The notes: generated from the sequence alone by a model not told the origin. A DNA stretch of 64,000 bases from Bacteroidales bacterium (GCA_017501525.1 JAFVWT010000012.1:39210-103209), one strand, 5' to 3'. Positions 7,779-16,892 are shown, numbered from the stretch's first letter. Numbers and translations: made by a program.

Positions 7779-9887
7779 ATGGTATTAAGAAGAAGACCGC
7801 GCTCAGAATCAAAGGCGAGCGGAGAACAGAAAATTATCGAGAAGAGAGTTCGTGGGGGTAGAGCCAGGAAGAAACTTTCCGTAGCAAAGGGGAAAAAGAA
7901 AGAGAGGTTTGTTTCTGAAGAGCTGACAGGGGTTGTACAAATGACTCGTGAGGGGTATGCTTTTGTGATAGTTGAGGGTAGGGACAGTGATATTTTTATC
8001 CCTGCGACCAAGATGCGTGGAGCTCTTCATTCAGATACTGTCCTCGTCCGCACAATGAAGGGAAGAGGTATTGGAAAGGATGGAAAGTCTAAGAGGATAG
8101 AGGGTGAGGTTATCGCTGTTATAGAGAGGAATCGGAAGCCTTTTGTAGGTGTTTTGCAATATTCTCATAAAGAATTGTGGCTTATTATGGAGAGCCGTTA
8201 TATGCCATACGATATCCGTATATCTGAGAACGATATTGATAAGTGGTTTGGGGCAGAAGGGAAATATGACATAGAGAGTGTTTCAGGGATGAAAGCAGCA
8301 GTGCTGGTGAGTGCTTGGCCGAGGAAGAGTAATGCTCCTATCGGAAATATTGTTGATATTTTAGGATTTCCGGGTGAGAATGATACTGAGATGCACGCGA
8401 TCTTGACAGAGTATGGCCTACCATATCGTTTTCCTGAAGAGGTACTTAGGGCAGCAGATGAAATTCCTGTGGGAATAAGACCTGAAGAGATAGAAAAGAG
8501 GACTGATTTCAGAGGTGTTACGACCTTCACGATAGACCCTGCCGATGCCAAAGACTTCGATGATGCCCTCTCTTATCGTAAATTGGAGAATGGAAATATT
8601 GAAGTGGGAGTTCATATTGCCGACGTCTCTTACTATGTCACACCTGGAGGTGAAATAGACAAGTGTGCCTATGAGAGAGGAACTTCAGTTTATTTGGTAG
8701 ATAGGACTGTTCCAATGTTGCCTGAGGTACTGTCAAATATGCTGTGTTCGCTTAGGCCGGATGAGGAAAAACTCTGTTTTTCTGCGGTCTTTGAGATGAC
8801 TCCACGTGGAAAGGTGGAAAATCGCTGGTTCGGCAGAACTGTTATCAAGTCTGATGCAAGATTCTCTTATGAGGAGGCCCAAGCAGTGATAGAGAGTGGA
8901 GAAGGTAGAATGGCTCATGAAATTCTGGAGTTGCATCGCCTTGCCACTATCTTGAGAAAGAAACGTTTTGCTTCAGGTGCAATTATGTTTGAACGTCCTG
9001 AAATGAAAGTGGAGGTGGATAGTAATGGAAAACCATTGAGAGTGTATGAGAAAATATCCAAGGAGGCAAATTGGCTCATAGAGGAGTTTATGTTGCTTGC
9101 CAACCGTTCTGTTGCAGAGTATATTGGAAAGAGGGGTAGAAGGAATAAGGTAAAGACATTTGTGTATCGTATCCACGAAAATCCCAATGAGGAGAAACTC
9201 GATGTTCTGAGAAGGTTTGTACACCTGTTTGGTTACAAACTTCCACAGACTAATAAACCGTCAGAAGTAATCAATACCCTTTTGGGTAATGTAAAAGGTA
9301 AACCGGAAGAAGATGCTGTGGTGATGATGGCTCTGCGTTCTATGGCTCGGGCAAGGTATTCGACAGAAAATGTCGGTCACTATGGACTTGCTTTTGACTA
9401 CTATACTCACTTTACTTCTCCCATCAGAAGGTATCCTGATTTGATGGTGCATCGTCTTCTGGAGATGTATCTCCATGAGGCAGCCTCTCAGGATAAAACT
9501 TATTATGAGGATTGTTGCAAACACTCTTCGGCGCGTGAACAAGTAGCCGCTGATGCTGAAAGGGCAAGTATCAAATACAAGTTATGTGAATATATGCTCG
9601 ATAAAGTAGGGCAAATATTCCCCGGAACTGTTTCCGGCCTTACGGATTGGGGGCTTTATGTTGAAATTGAGCCCGACAAGGTAGAAGGGATGGTTTCTCT
9701 AAGGGATATAACAGATGACTATTATGAATTTGACGAGGAGTCGTATGTAATAATAGGCAAAGGCAAAGGACGTCGTTTTACAATTGGGGATAAAGTATAT
9801 GTAAAGGTCCTCAGAGCCTCTGTTGAACAAAAACTTATTGATTACGCATTAGTAGAAGAGCCTCTACAAAATCCCGTTGAGGGCTAA
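7779..9887 (+). CDS. rnr: Ribonuclease R
   Basis: RNase R is a processive 3'-5' exoribonuclease that can degrade structured RNA. The chosen ATG at 7779 gives 702 residues; the frame also offers GTG 7737 and ATG 7746. A basic N-terminus (RRRPRSESK, GGRARKKLS) precedes two cold-shock-like domains. The RNB catalytic domain has the metal-binding FTIDPADAKDFDDALS and GVHIADVSYYV, and later HFTSPIRRYPDLMVHRLL. The C-terminus is an S1 domain (FPGTVSGLTDWGLYVEIE). The last 53 nt overlap the 3' end of the convergent GH3 gene. Confidence 0.96.
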   Translation: MVLRRRPRSESKASGEQKIIEKRVRGGRARKKLSVAKGKKKERFVSEELTGVVQMTREGYAFVIVEGRDSDIFIPATKMRGALHSDTVLVRTMKGRGIGKDGKSKRIEGEVIAVIERNRKPFVGVLQYSHKELWLIMESRYMPYDIRISENDIDKWFGAEGKYDIESVSGMKAAVLVSAWPRKSNAPIGNIVDILGFPGENDTEMHAILTEYGLPYRFPEEVLRAADEIPVGIRPEEIEKRTDFRGVTTFTIDPADAKDFDDALSYRKLENGNIEVGVHIADVSYYVTPGGEIDKCAYERGTSVYLVDRTVPMLPEVLSNMLCSLRPDEEKLCFSAVFEMTPRGKVENRWFGRTVIKSDARFSYEEAQAVIESGEGRMAHEILELHRLATILRKKRFASGAIMFERPEMKVEVDSNGKPLRVYEKISKEANWLIEEFMLLANRSVAEYIGKRGRRNKVKTFVYRIHENPNEEKLDVLRRFVHLFGYKLPQTNKPSEVINTLLGNVKGKPEEDAVVMMALRSMARARYSTENVGHYGLAFDYYTHFTSPIRRYPDLMVHRLLEMYLHEAASQDKTYYEDCCKHSSAREQVAADAERASIKYKLCEYMLDKVGQIFPGTVSGLTDWGLYVEIEPDKVEGMVSLRDITDDYYEFDEESYVIIGKGKGRRFTIGDKVYVKVLRASVEQKLIDYALVEEPLQNPVEG

Positions 9888-11388
9888 GTCTGGGTACTTT
9901 GTTTTGTCCTCCTACCTTCTCTCTGGAGCTCATCCAACGATAGAATGTTCCGACTGGTAGTGGGGATAAAACCAACCTTGTCATTGTGGTGTCTCCGCTG
10001 CGTTTGGCATCGTAGTCAGAATTTTGTTCTCTGAGGGCATTGTCAAGGTCTTGGGTGAATTTTTCCAAAGCATAGCTGTCTTTCATTTTTTCGGCGCTTT
10101 CAGCGGAAAATTCAATACACCATTGGTGAGCCCCTTTCCCCTCATTCTGTTCCATAAAAATTGGGGCGACAGTGAAGTCTGTTACTGATACACCTGATAA
10201 TTGGCATGCCTTGTGAAGGGCTTTTTCTGCATTGTGAATCATAAGCTCTTCTCCAAAAGCATTGATGAACAGTTTCGTCCTTCCTGTGATTATTATTTTA
10301 TGAGGATATAGTGAAGTGAATTCTACACAATCTCCAATCAGGTATCTCCACAGTCCGCTATTGGTGGTAATTACCAATGCGTATTGAACCCCTTGTTTGA
10401 CACCTTCTATAGGATATATTTCTGAGGATTCTCCTGAGATTACCTTGTCAAGACAACTCATAGGTATGAATTCGTAAAATACACCATTGTGAAGGGTTAG
10501 AGTAAGGGACTCGCTATGAGGGTCATCCTGAACTGCAAAGTACCCTTCTGAAGCATTGTAGTTCTCCACATAGTGCATCTTGTCGGTGCGTATGAGTTGT
10601 TTGAATTGTTCTCTGTATGGTCTGAAACTGATGCCGCCATGATTGAACAATTCGATATTTGGCCATACTTGTTCAAGTGTTGATGCATTGTTGTATTCCA
10701 GAATCCTTTTTATCAGTATCAAATTCCATGATGGCACTCCTGAAAAATTTGTGACATTCTGGCGGGAGCATATTTGACAGATTCTTGAGACCTTATCCTC
10801 AAAATCTGCAATGATGGCATCTTTTCTTGCAGGAGTCCTTAAAAGCTCTACAACTTTAGGGGAGTTGTTAAGTAATATGGCCGAAAGGTCTCCATAAAAG
10901 GATCCACCTCCACTCATTTCATCAATACTAACACTTCCGCCCAATGTGAGAGATTTTCCTGAGAAAATGGCAGAGTTGGGATTGTTTCTAAGATAGGTCC
11001 CGATCAGGGTCTTGAATCCTTTATAGTGGCACTCTTGGAGATTTGAGTTTGTGATGGGAATGAATTTACTTTTATCCGAACTTGTTCCACTCGAACGGGC
11101 AAACCACTTGACTTTCTCATTCCAGAGAATATAGTCCTCACCTTTCCGTAGTTTGTCTATATACGGAACAAATTCGTCGTATGTCCTTACCGGGACATTT
11201 TTGATAAAATCGTTATATGAGTTAATAGTACTAAAATGGTGCTCTTGTCCAAAGAGGGTCTCACTTCCGCATCTGATGAATTGTTTGAGCATCTGCTGTT
11301 GAACTGCTTCCGGAGTATTCTTTCCTGAGTCAAAATGGTTCAGAATGGGTCTGATAAAGGAAAGTACCATATTGTTGACAAGTGACAT
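9835..11388 (-). CDS. GH3 auxin-responsive-promoter family protein (acyl-adenylating fold)
   Basis: Similar to the GH3 family, whose plant members adenylate carboxylic-acid hormones and conjugate them to amino acids; the substrate in Bacteroidota is unknown. The chosen ATG at 11388 gives 517 residues; a TTG start at 11400 would add four. Visible: KWFARSSGTSSDKSKFIPIT, the nucleotide-binding Ser/Thr-rich loop (about residue 95), YNASEGYFAVQDD in the centre, and WRYLIGDCVEF followed by GRTKLFINAFGEEL, typical of the hinge of this fold. Convergent with rnr, overlapping it by 53 nt; recO lies immediately upstream. Confidence 0.88.
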   Translation of the reverse strand: MSLVNNMVLSFIRPILNHFDSGKNTPEAVQQQMLKQFIRCGSETLFGQEHHFSTINSYNDFIKNVPVRTYDEFVPYIDKLRKGEDYILWNEKVKWFARSSGTSSDKSKFIPITNSNLQECHYKGFKTLIGTYLRNNPNSAIFSGKSLTLGGSVSIDEMSGGGSFYGDLSAILLNNSPKVVELLRTPARKDAIIADFEDKVSRICQICSRQNVTNFSGVPSWNLILIKRILEYNNASTLEQVWPNIELFNHGGISFRPYREQFKQLIRTDKMHYVENYNASEGYFAVQDDPHSESLTLTLHNGVFYEFIPMSCLDKVISGESSEIYPIEGVKQGVQYALVITTNSGLWRYLIGDCVEFTSLYPHKIIITGRTKLFINAFGEELMIHNAEKALHKACQLSGVSVTDFTVAPIFMEQNEGKGAHQWCIEFSAESAEKMKDSYALEKFTQDLDNALREQNSDYDAKRSGDTTMTRLVLSPLPVGTFYRWMSSREKVGGQNKVPRLSPQRDFVEALLLMRNQ

Positions 11389-11410
11389 ACCGTATCTCAA
11401 TTAATAAATA

Positions 11411-12091
11411 TTATACTCTAAAAATTGTTTGCAGTACAGGGAGTGAATTGAGTTTTATTCTGCTTCCTGTGTGGTATTCCATATATTTTATGATGGACTC
11501 TATTATGCTCCTGCGAAGTCCTGCGTTGAGTTGAATATCCATTGCTTGTGCAAAGGTACCTGAATAAAGTTCCTTCAGGATATTTTTTTCCTCTTCGGAA
11601 AATGGGTCAAATTCCGAGCCAAAGTCTCCAATAGGGGCAAATCCTAATCGTTCACAATAGCAAATCATGAACCAAAGATGAAAATTTGCGGCACTACCTG
11701 TCAATCCTTCTAATAAAAGTATGGAATTTACGATAAAATCATACATCAACTCATCTTTCTCGGGAGTGACCAATGTCCTGTATAGAAGTTCACTTATGAA
11801 CATTGTCATGGAACTTTTGGTAATATCACTTCTGATCGAGTTAAGCTGAAACCTGGGACTATATTCCTTAATAGATTCCATGCCCCCTTTGTGATTTTCA
11901 TAGACTTCCACATCAATAATATTGAGTGGATGGAGTATTGATATTGAGTTGCCCTTTGACCAACTATTTCTTTTCTTTCCCCCATTAGTGTGAACTCCTC
12001 TGAGAATCAGCCCTATTCTCCCTTTGTCCAAAGAATATCCATGGATAATCAAAGAATTGTCCGAATATTTGGTGGTATGGAGGATAATCAT
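11411..12091 (-). CDS. recO: DNA repair protein RecO
   Basis: RecO acts with RecR to load RecA on SSB-coated single-stranded DNA. I chose ATG 12091 (226 residues), 2 nt after the rdgB stop. A TTG at 12115 would extend the protein by eight residues into rdgB. The N-terminal OB fold starts with IILHTTKYSDNSLIIHGYS and GRIGLILRGV; the helical C-terminal domain includes LLYRTLVTPEKDELMYDF and CERLGFAPIG. The four-cysteine zinc site present in some RecO proteins is not visible. Probably co-transcribed with rdgB. Confidence 0.92.
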   Translation of the reverse strand: MIILHTTKYSDNSLIIHGYSLDKGRIGLILRGVHTNGGKKRNSWSKGNSISILHPLNIIDVEVYENHKGGMESIKEYSPRFQLNSIRSDITKSSMTMFISELLYRTLVTPEKDELMYDFIVNSILLLEGLTGSAANFHLWFMICYCERLGFAPIGDFGSEFDPFSEEEKNILKELYSGTFAQAMDIQLNAGLRRSIIESIIKYMEYHTGSRIKLNSLPVLQTIFRV

Positions 12092-12093
12092 GA

Positions 12094-12693
12094 TTATTTT
12101 ATGGTATCTGTACAAATTTCTTTTAAGAACTGTGCCAGTTTGCGCATTGCATCTCCTCTGTGGGATATCTCATTTTTTTGTGAGGCAGTCAATTTGGAGA
12201 AGGTAAGTTTTCCCCCGTATTTTTCTGGTGCAAATATCGGGTCATATCCAAATCCACCGTTACCTGATGGAGCACAAGTGATAGTTCCGTCTACTTTCCC
12301 TTCAAATAGAGTAGGCTCACTATCAATGATAAGTGCTATGACACATCTGAAGCAGGCTTTACGCTCTGTTTTCCCGTCCATCTCGTTAAGTAGCTTCACC
12401 ATATTGTCCTGAGCATTCTTCCCCTCTCCCGCGTATCTGGCAGAGATGACTCCAGGGGCTCCTCCCAATGCATCAACAAATAATCCTGTATCGTCAGCAA
12501 AACAGGGCATGTGTACTTTGTTCCAGATATATTGAACTTTCTGAATGGCATTCCCCTCAATGGTATCGGCATCTTCAGGAATTTCTTCTGTAATTCCAAA
12601 ATCGGCAGGAGTTTTGAGGGTGTAGTTATTACCAAGTATCTGTTGTGCCTCCTGAAGTTTATGACGGTTACCTGTAGCAAAAATTATTTCCAT
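12094..12693 (-). CDS. rdgB: dITP/XTP pyrophosphatase (Ham1/RdgB family)
   Basis: Hydrolyses non-canonical purine triphosphates (dITP, XTP) to monophosphates, cleaning the nucleotide pool. 199 residues, full length. Motifs: ATGNRHKLQEA at residues 6-16, CFADDTGLFVDALGGAPGV in the middle, GGFGYDPIFAPE, and SHRGDAMRKL near the C-terminus. First gene of a likely rdgB-recO operon; a TACTTTTG -7 box lies 20-27 nt upstream. Confidence 0.97.
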   Translation of the reverse strand: MEIIFATGNRHKLQEAQQILGNNYTLKTPADFGITEEIPEDADTIEGNAIQKVQYIWNKVHMPCFADDTGLFVDALGGAPGVISARYAGEGKNAQDNMVKLLNEMDGKTERKACFRCVIALIIDSEPTLFEGKVDGTITCAPSGNGGFGYDPIFAPEKYGGKLTFSKLTASQKNEISHRGDAMRKLAQFLKEICTDTIK

Positions 12694-12712
12694 ATAGAAT
12701 CAGATGTGTAAA

Positions 12713-12720
12713 CAAAAGTA
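12713..12720 (-). promoter_or_regulatory. -7 box for rdgB-recO
   Basis: TACTTTTG on the minus strand matches TAnnTTTG, with a short leader to the rdgB ATG. No clear -33 element. Confidence 0.5.
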
Positions 12721-12855
12721 AGCATAAATAATTTTAGAAGAAAAATTTAAACAGCTCCTTATAATTTATTAATATTGCAGTTACTATTTATTGTAGTGCT
12801 ATAATGGGCTGAACATTGTTTCTGTCATTACGGCAAATATACAAAGTATTGTTAA

Positions 12856-14511
12856 ATGAGAATCATGATTAAGAAGTTAATTATTTTGGGAATTGTAATC
12901 CTGCTTCCATTTTGCTCAGCAAAAAGTCAAAATTCAGATTTTGACTTAGGAAAAACTTTGGAAGTACAGTCTACTATTTTGAGACTCCTGAATACACAAT
13001 ATGTAGATACTCTAAAATTAGATGATCTGCTCACTGATGGGATCAGGAGTATGCTCTCATCATTAGATCCGTACACTGTATTTATTTCTGAGGAGGAGGA
13101 AGATAATATAGAGATGCTTACCACCGGCGCATATGGTGGCGTGGGTGCAATTATCAGGAAAGTTCCTTCAGGAGGTATTATGGTCTCAGAGCTATATGAG
13201 AATACCCCTGCAGTAAAATATGGTATCGAACCGGGAGATACAATAATAAAGATTGGAGATGATTCCACTTTTGACAAGGATGTCACCACGTGTTCCCAAC
13301 TGATGCGTGGTCGTCCGGGGTCAAAAATTCCGATGACCATTATTAAGGGGAGGGGTGGTGATACTATAACAGTCGACCTTGAACGTGAGAGAATCCACGT
13401 AAGTGATGTCGCTTATCATGGTTTTGTAGATGATACCACCGGATATATTTTGTTGGGAGGATTTACCTTAAGAGGTTCTGAGGATGTCAAAAAAGCATAT
13501 ATGGAACTCAATAAGAGTGGACATCTAAAAAGACTTGTCTTGGATTTGCGGGGGAATGGTGGGGGACTAATGTCTGAGGCTGTCGATATTTTATCGCTAT
13601 TTCTACCTAAAGGGACATTGGTTGTCTCGGCAAAAGGAAAACATCCCGAATCCAATTTTGAGTATCGTACACAAAAGGCACCGATTGATACAACCATACC
13701 TCTGATGGTTATGGTCAATTCAGCAAGTGCTTCATCTTCTGAAATTGTCGCAGGTGCAATACAGGATCTCGATCGGGGAGTTATAGCTGGGGAAAGGACA
13801 TACGGCAAGGGTTTGGTTCAGTCAATACGTTCCACCGGTTACAATACTTCGTTGAAACTTACCACTGCAAAGTATTATACTCCCAGTGGTAGATGTGTAC
13901 AGGCAATAGACTATTCTCATAAGAGTGATGATGGGAGTGTTGGAAATTTCCCGGATTCGTTGAGGAACGAGTTTAGGACATCTTCAGGCAGAATTGTATA
14001 TGATGGAGGGGGAATTGCTCCTGATTTGGAGGTCCCTTCTATCCAATATTCAAGACCTATAATAGGGTTGGTTTATAGTGATGTTCTGGGAGAATATGCT
14101 GTTGAATACTATAAACACCACGAGGAAATCGAACCTGCTGACCGGTTTCATCTTACAGATGCAGAGTATGAAGATTTTGTGCAGTATGCTTCTGCTATAG
14201 ATTTTGACTCAAGAAGTATGGCTTATATAGAGATGCAGGAGGTGTTGAGACAAGCTCAAAAGGAAGGTTTACTTGATGAAAATAAACAACTCAAAGAGAC
14301 ATTGGAAAATGCCTTGGCTGCACTGTCGGAGTCTAAAGAAGAGTTTCTGATAAACAATAAGGCACTGATTTGTCCTCTTTTGGAGGATGAGATTGTCTTG
14401 AAATATTTTTATACACGCGGTGGAGCTGAGTCTGCATTGCGTACGGATGAACAATTACATCAGGCTTTGAAATCTTGGTCTGTAACAGATGTGTTAACTA
14501 ATAAGAATTAA
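12856..14511 (+). CDS. S41 family C-terminal processing protease with PDZ domain
   Basis: A periplasmic tail-specific type serine protease. 551 residues: signal peptide (about 1-25, ending SAKSQ), helical N-terminal region, PDZ domain (GAYGGVGAIIRKVPSGGIMV onwards, about 90-175), then the S41 catalytic core. The core contains VLDLRGNGGGLMSEAVDI, the SASASSSE segment at residues 289-296 (catalytic Ser probably 293), and Lys318 in TYGKGLVQS, 25 residues later as in known CtpA enzymes. A helical C-terminal extension follows residue 400. A DUF486 membrane protein gene follows after 4 nt. Confidence 0.95.
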   Translation: MRIMIKKLIILGIVILLPFCSAKSQNSDFDLGKTLEVQSTILRLLNTQYVDTLKLDDLLTDGIRSMLSSLDPYTVFISEEEEDNIEMLTTGAYGGVGAIIRKVPSGGIMVSELYENTPAVKYGIEPGDTIIKIGDDSTFDKDVTTCSQLMRGRPGSKIPMTIIKGRGGDTITVDLERERIHVSDVAYHGFVDDTTGYILLGGFTLRGSEDVKKAYMELNKSGHLKRLVLDLRGNGGGLMSEAVDILSLFLPKGTLVVSAKGKHPESNFEYRTQKAPIDTTIPLMVMVNSASASSSEIVAGAIQDLDRGVIAGERTYGKGLVQSIRSTGYNTSLKLTTAKYYTPSGRCVQAIDYSHKSDDGSVGNFPDSLRNEFRTSSGRIVYDGGGIAPDLEVPSIQYSRPIIGLVYSDVLGEYAVEYYKHHEEIEPADRFHLTDAEYEDFVQYASAIDFDSRSMAYIEMQEVLRQAQKEGLLDENKQLKETLENALAALSESKEEFLINNKALICPLLEDEIVLKYFYTRGGAESALRTDEQLHQALKSWSVTDVLTNKN

Positions 14512-14515
14512 AAAT

Positions 14516-14881
14516 ATGATAGGGTTTTATACAATCCTTTTATTGATTGTCTCAAATGTATTTATGACATTTGCCTGGTATGGGCACCTGAAACTTCAGC
14601 AAATGAAACTTATTGATAATTGGCCATTGTGGGGAATAATAGTTTTTTCCTGGCTGATAGCATTGGCGGAGTATGCTTTTCAAGTCCCTGCTAACCGTAT
14701 AGGGTTTATCGAAAACGGTGGTCCTTTTTCATTGGTTCAGCTTAAAGTCATTCAGGAGGTCATATCCCTTTCGGTCTTCTCGATTTTTACCCTTTTTATG
14801 TTTAAGGGGGAAGCTTTCCAATGGAATCATATAGCGGCATTTGTCTGTCTTGTATTGGCTGTCTATTTTATGTTCAGGTGA
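14516..14881 (+). CDS. DUF486/DMT-superfamily small membrane protein
   Basis: 121 residues with four predicted transmembrane segments (about 2-20, 37-55, 70-95, 100-119). The sequence resembles the DUF486 family, distantly related to drug/metabolite transporters: FMTFAWYGHLKL near the N-terminus, then LIALAEYAFQVPANRIG and FSLVQLKVIQEVISL. The substrate is unknown. It follows the S41 protease gene by 4 nt and is probably co-transcribed. Confidence 0.85.
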   Translation: MIGFYTILLLIVSNVFMTFAWYGHLKLQQMKLIDNWPLWGIIVFSWLIALAEYAFQVPANRIGFIENGGPFSLVQLKVIQEVISLSVFSIFTLFMFKGEAFQWNHIAAFVCLVLAVYFMFR

Positions 14882-15033
14882 TTTCCTATTGAAAAACAAC
14901 TTTGAGCAATAGAGAAGGACTCTTGTTTTTTTGTGCAATTAACTGATATACCGGTATATGTTTTGATTGTTGCTTTTTACAACATGCGACGAAGTATGCA
15001 ATTTGGCTATCAATCATTATAAAATCCCACATT

Positions 15034-15483
15034 ATGAAACACATTTTTTATTTTGCAATCTTGTTCTTGATGATGTCTTGTAATAACAGTGGTAAGCAAG
15101 AGGTTAAAGCTGAAGATTTTAAGGTGAACGATGAAATGCTCCGCAGTGAACTTGTCACTCTTCCAATGGAGAGACAGAAAGAGATATATAGGACACTCTC
15201 TCCCGAAATGAAGCATAAATTATATGAGTATAAGTATACCGTAGATTTGGCGTCTGATAGACTGACAGACAAGGAAAAGAAATATTTGACCCAATTTAAA
15301 AATGAGTTCTGTACTATCGAGACATTCTCTAATCCGGAAGGTATTTCAGAAGAGACACAGTCATACTGCATTAAGTTTTTCAAAGATAATTTGGGTTGGT
15401 TAGATGATAAGATTTACATATACTCTATGACCTTTATGACAGCTGATGAGATTAAGAAATATATTGTAGATCAGAGTAAATGA
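15034..15483 (+). CDS. Small lipoprotein, weakly like fulvocin-C-related proteins; possible frameshift at the 3' end
   Basis: 149 residues with an SPII signal (lipobox LMMSC, Cys16). The helical region LPMERQKEIYRTLSPEMKHK and LTDKEKKYLTQFKNEF recalls the LP-x-R-x-x-Y-x-x-LSPE pattern of Bacteroidota proteins annotated as fulvocin-C-related; this is from memory and weak. Those proteins usually end in a Cys-rich tail. Here the frame stops at 15483, but the +1 frame stays open across the stop to 15607 and encodes a tail with two cysteines. A terminator then follows 26 nt later. The gene may therefore be frameshifted, or the assembly may contain an error. Confidence 0.6.
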   Translation: MKHIFYFAILFLMMSCNNSGKQEVKAEDFKVNDEMLRSELVTLPMERQKEIYRTLSPEMKHKLYEYKYTVDLASDRLTDKEKKYLTQFKNEFCTIETFSNPEGISEETQSYCIKFFKDNLGWLDDKIYIYSMTFMTADEIKKYIVDQSK

Positions 15484-15607
15484 AGAGTGGGGAAGAGCAT
15501 TCGATACTGATTATATTATAAGCAGTAGGAGCAGAACCTGCTCTGAAGATGAAAATACATGTTCTGTTCAGGAGGACGATGCTACAAATTCAGCATTAGT
15601 GCTCTAA
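15482..15607 (+). other. Open +1-frame continuation of the preceding lipoprotein gene
   Basis: If one base is skipped at the TGA of the lipoprotein (15481), the frame continues as EEWGRAFDTDYIISS, then RTCSEDENTCSVQEDD, ending in TAA at 15605-15607. No in-frame ATG starts it independently. Its stop lies just before the terminator at 15634. This suggests it once was, or still is, the C-terminus of the same protein. Confidence 0.4.
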
Positions 15608-15633
15608 ACTTCAATCTCCGAATAAAGAAAATG

Positions 15634-15663
15634 TAGCAGGGATTTCTCTCTGCTATTTTTTTA
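15634..15663 (+). terminator. Terminator after the lipoprotein gene
   Basis: TAGCAG pairs with CTGCTA around a 10-nt loop and is followed by seven T residues. Confidence 0.7.
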
Positions 15664-15735
15664 TCAAAACAATGAGAATACCTCTGCAGATATGTGTGAT
15701 TTATTATATAAAATAATTGATATATCGAATAATTT

Positions 15736-15766
15736 TTTGTTGGTAATTAAAAAAAAGTTAACTTTG
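15736..15766 (+). promoter_or_regulatory. Promoter far upstream of the 16.06 kb outer-membrane gene
   Basis: TTTG (15736-15739) and TAACTTTG (15759-15766) are separated by exactly 19 nt, a full match to the Bacteroidota promoter. The next gene starts 292 nt downstream. Confidence 0.65.
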
Positions 15767-15772
15767 TTAGCG

Positions 15773-16058
15773 AAAGAATTATTTTTGGTAAGATATTTAT
15801 AGAATATATAAGATTGGGAGTTTTATAAACTTGCTGATAATTAGTGGGTTGTAGTTCTTTGATTTGGATTCCATTGTAACCTTTAAAGATTAAGATGGTT
15901 TTTAAAATATTCTCTTTATAGCAGACTCCATAAAAGTTAAACGAGATTTTATATTCTCATTCCGATAGTGTCCCATTGGAGAATCGCAGACTTGAATATG
16001 TATGTTGACTTTTATTATTTTCGGTTCCATAATTATTAACAATTAAAAACTAATTATT
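15773..16058 (+). other. Long AT-rich 5' leader, no gene seen
   Basis: About 285 nt between the promoter and the ATG at 16059 with no plausible reading frame. Inverted segments are visible: GGGAGTTTTATAAAC (15816-15830) against TTTATAGCAGACTCC (15915-15929), and ATTCTC (15952-15957) against GAGAAT. No riboswitch class was recognised. Confidence 0.35.
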
Positions 16059-16877
16059 ATGAAAAATGTACTTTATCAAGTAACTCTGATTGTTTGTTGC
16101 TTTTTTATGTGTGCTCTTCCATCTTATTCTCAGCATATTGACAATTCTGCTGAGGGTAGGGAAAAAATTGAGCAGGCGCAGGAGAATGTATATCTTGCAA
16201 ACTCCAACTTCTCTTATGAATTTGGTCAGTCATTAGTTTATTTTGGTGGTGGAGTTGCACTCTTCGGGGCGGCTGCCTTTGTTGCTGAAGCAATTGTTCC
16301 TAATCAGGTGGAGAACGATCCTTATGGCCCCAAGAGAACCTCAACCCTTCCCTTTTTAGGGACTATAGGCGTGGCTACCGGTGGTGCACTTGCGTTAATC
16401 GGTGGAGTTTTCTGGTGGGTTGGCAAATCAAAATTGACAGATAATGGCGGTGTCCCCTATTTGGGCGACCCAAGGGGTTTTTCTGCAAGATTTGATTTGG
16501 CAGGAAGCTTGTTTCATCCGATATCAATAGATATGGTGTATGGATATAATTTCAATGATTATCTCTTTCTGGGAGCCGGTGCCGGTGCGAGATTTTTCAA
16601 TACTGCATCGATTCCTCTCTACGGAGAGTTCAATTATTCAATTCTTAAAAGACGGGTAACTCCATATATCGGTTTAAGGGCAGGTGCCGCTTTTGATGTT
16701 ACTAAGCGAACCAATGGTGAACCCATGGCGGCAGGATATTTTGCTGTAGATCTTGGAACAAAAATCCGCCATCGTGAAAAGAATTCAGGAAAAGGAGACT
16801 GGAAGGTGTCGTCTTATCTTGAGGGATATATCAATAGAGATGTTAATTTTGGGGTGAAACTTGGTTACTCTTTTTAG
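16059..16877 (+). CDS. Putative outer-membrane beta-barrel protein
   Basis: 272 residues, function not recognised. A signal peptide (1-24, ending PSYSQ) is followed by a short helical segment and two hydrophobic, glycine-rich stretches (about 54-80 and 98-122). From about residue 140 there are alternating strands (GFSARFDLAGSLFHPISID, FLGAGAGARFF, PYIGLRAGAAFDV), ending in VNFGVKLGYSF. The terminal Phe is typical of BAM-inserted barrels. The two hydrophobic stretches between signal and barrel are unusual and could be a membrane hairpin or barrel strands. Single gene behind a long leader. Confidence 0.6.
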   Translation: MKNVLYQVTLIVCCFFMCALPSYSQHIDNSAEGREKIEQAQENVYLANSNFSYEFGQSLVYFGGGVALFGAAAFVAEAIVPNQVENDPYGPKRTSTLPFLGTIGVATGGALALIGGVFWWVGKSKLTDNGGVPYLGDPRGFSARFDLAGSLFHPISIDMVYGYNFNDYLFLGAGAGARFFNTASIPLYGEFNYSILKRRVTPYIGLRAGAAFDVTKRTNGEPMAAGYFAVDLGTKIRHREKNSGKGDWKVSSYLEGYINRDVNFGVKLGYSF

Positions 16878-16892
16878 GGGAGTTCTATAAAA
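16876..16892 (-). repeat. Dispersed TTTATAGAAC motif, copy 1
   Basis: On the minus strand this reads TTTTATAGAACTCCCCT. It overlaps the stop codon of the preceding gene and opens a repeat-rich spacer. It matches copies near 23.4, 44.6, 48.8 and 59.6 kb. Confidence 0.5.

Noticed and set aside
14945-14958. Perfect palindrome ATATACCGGTATAT between the DUF486 gene and the small lipoprotein gene
   Set aside because: Single occurrence, no recognised regulator and no promoter alignment; kept only as a note.
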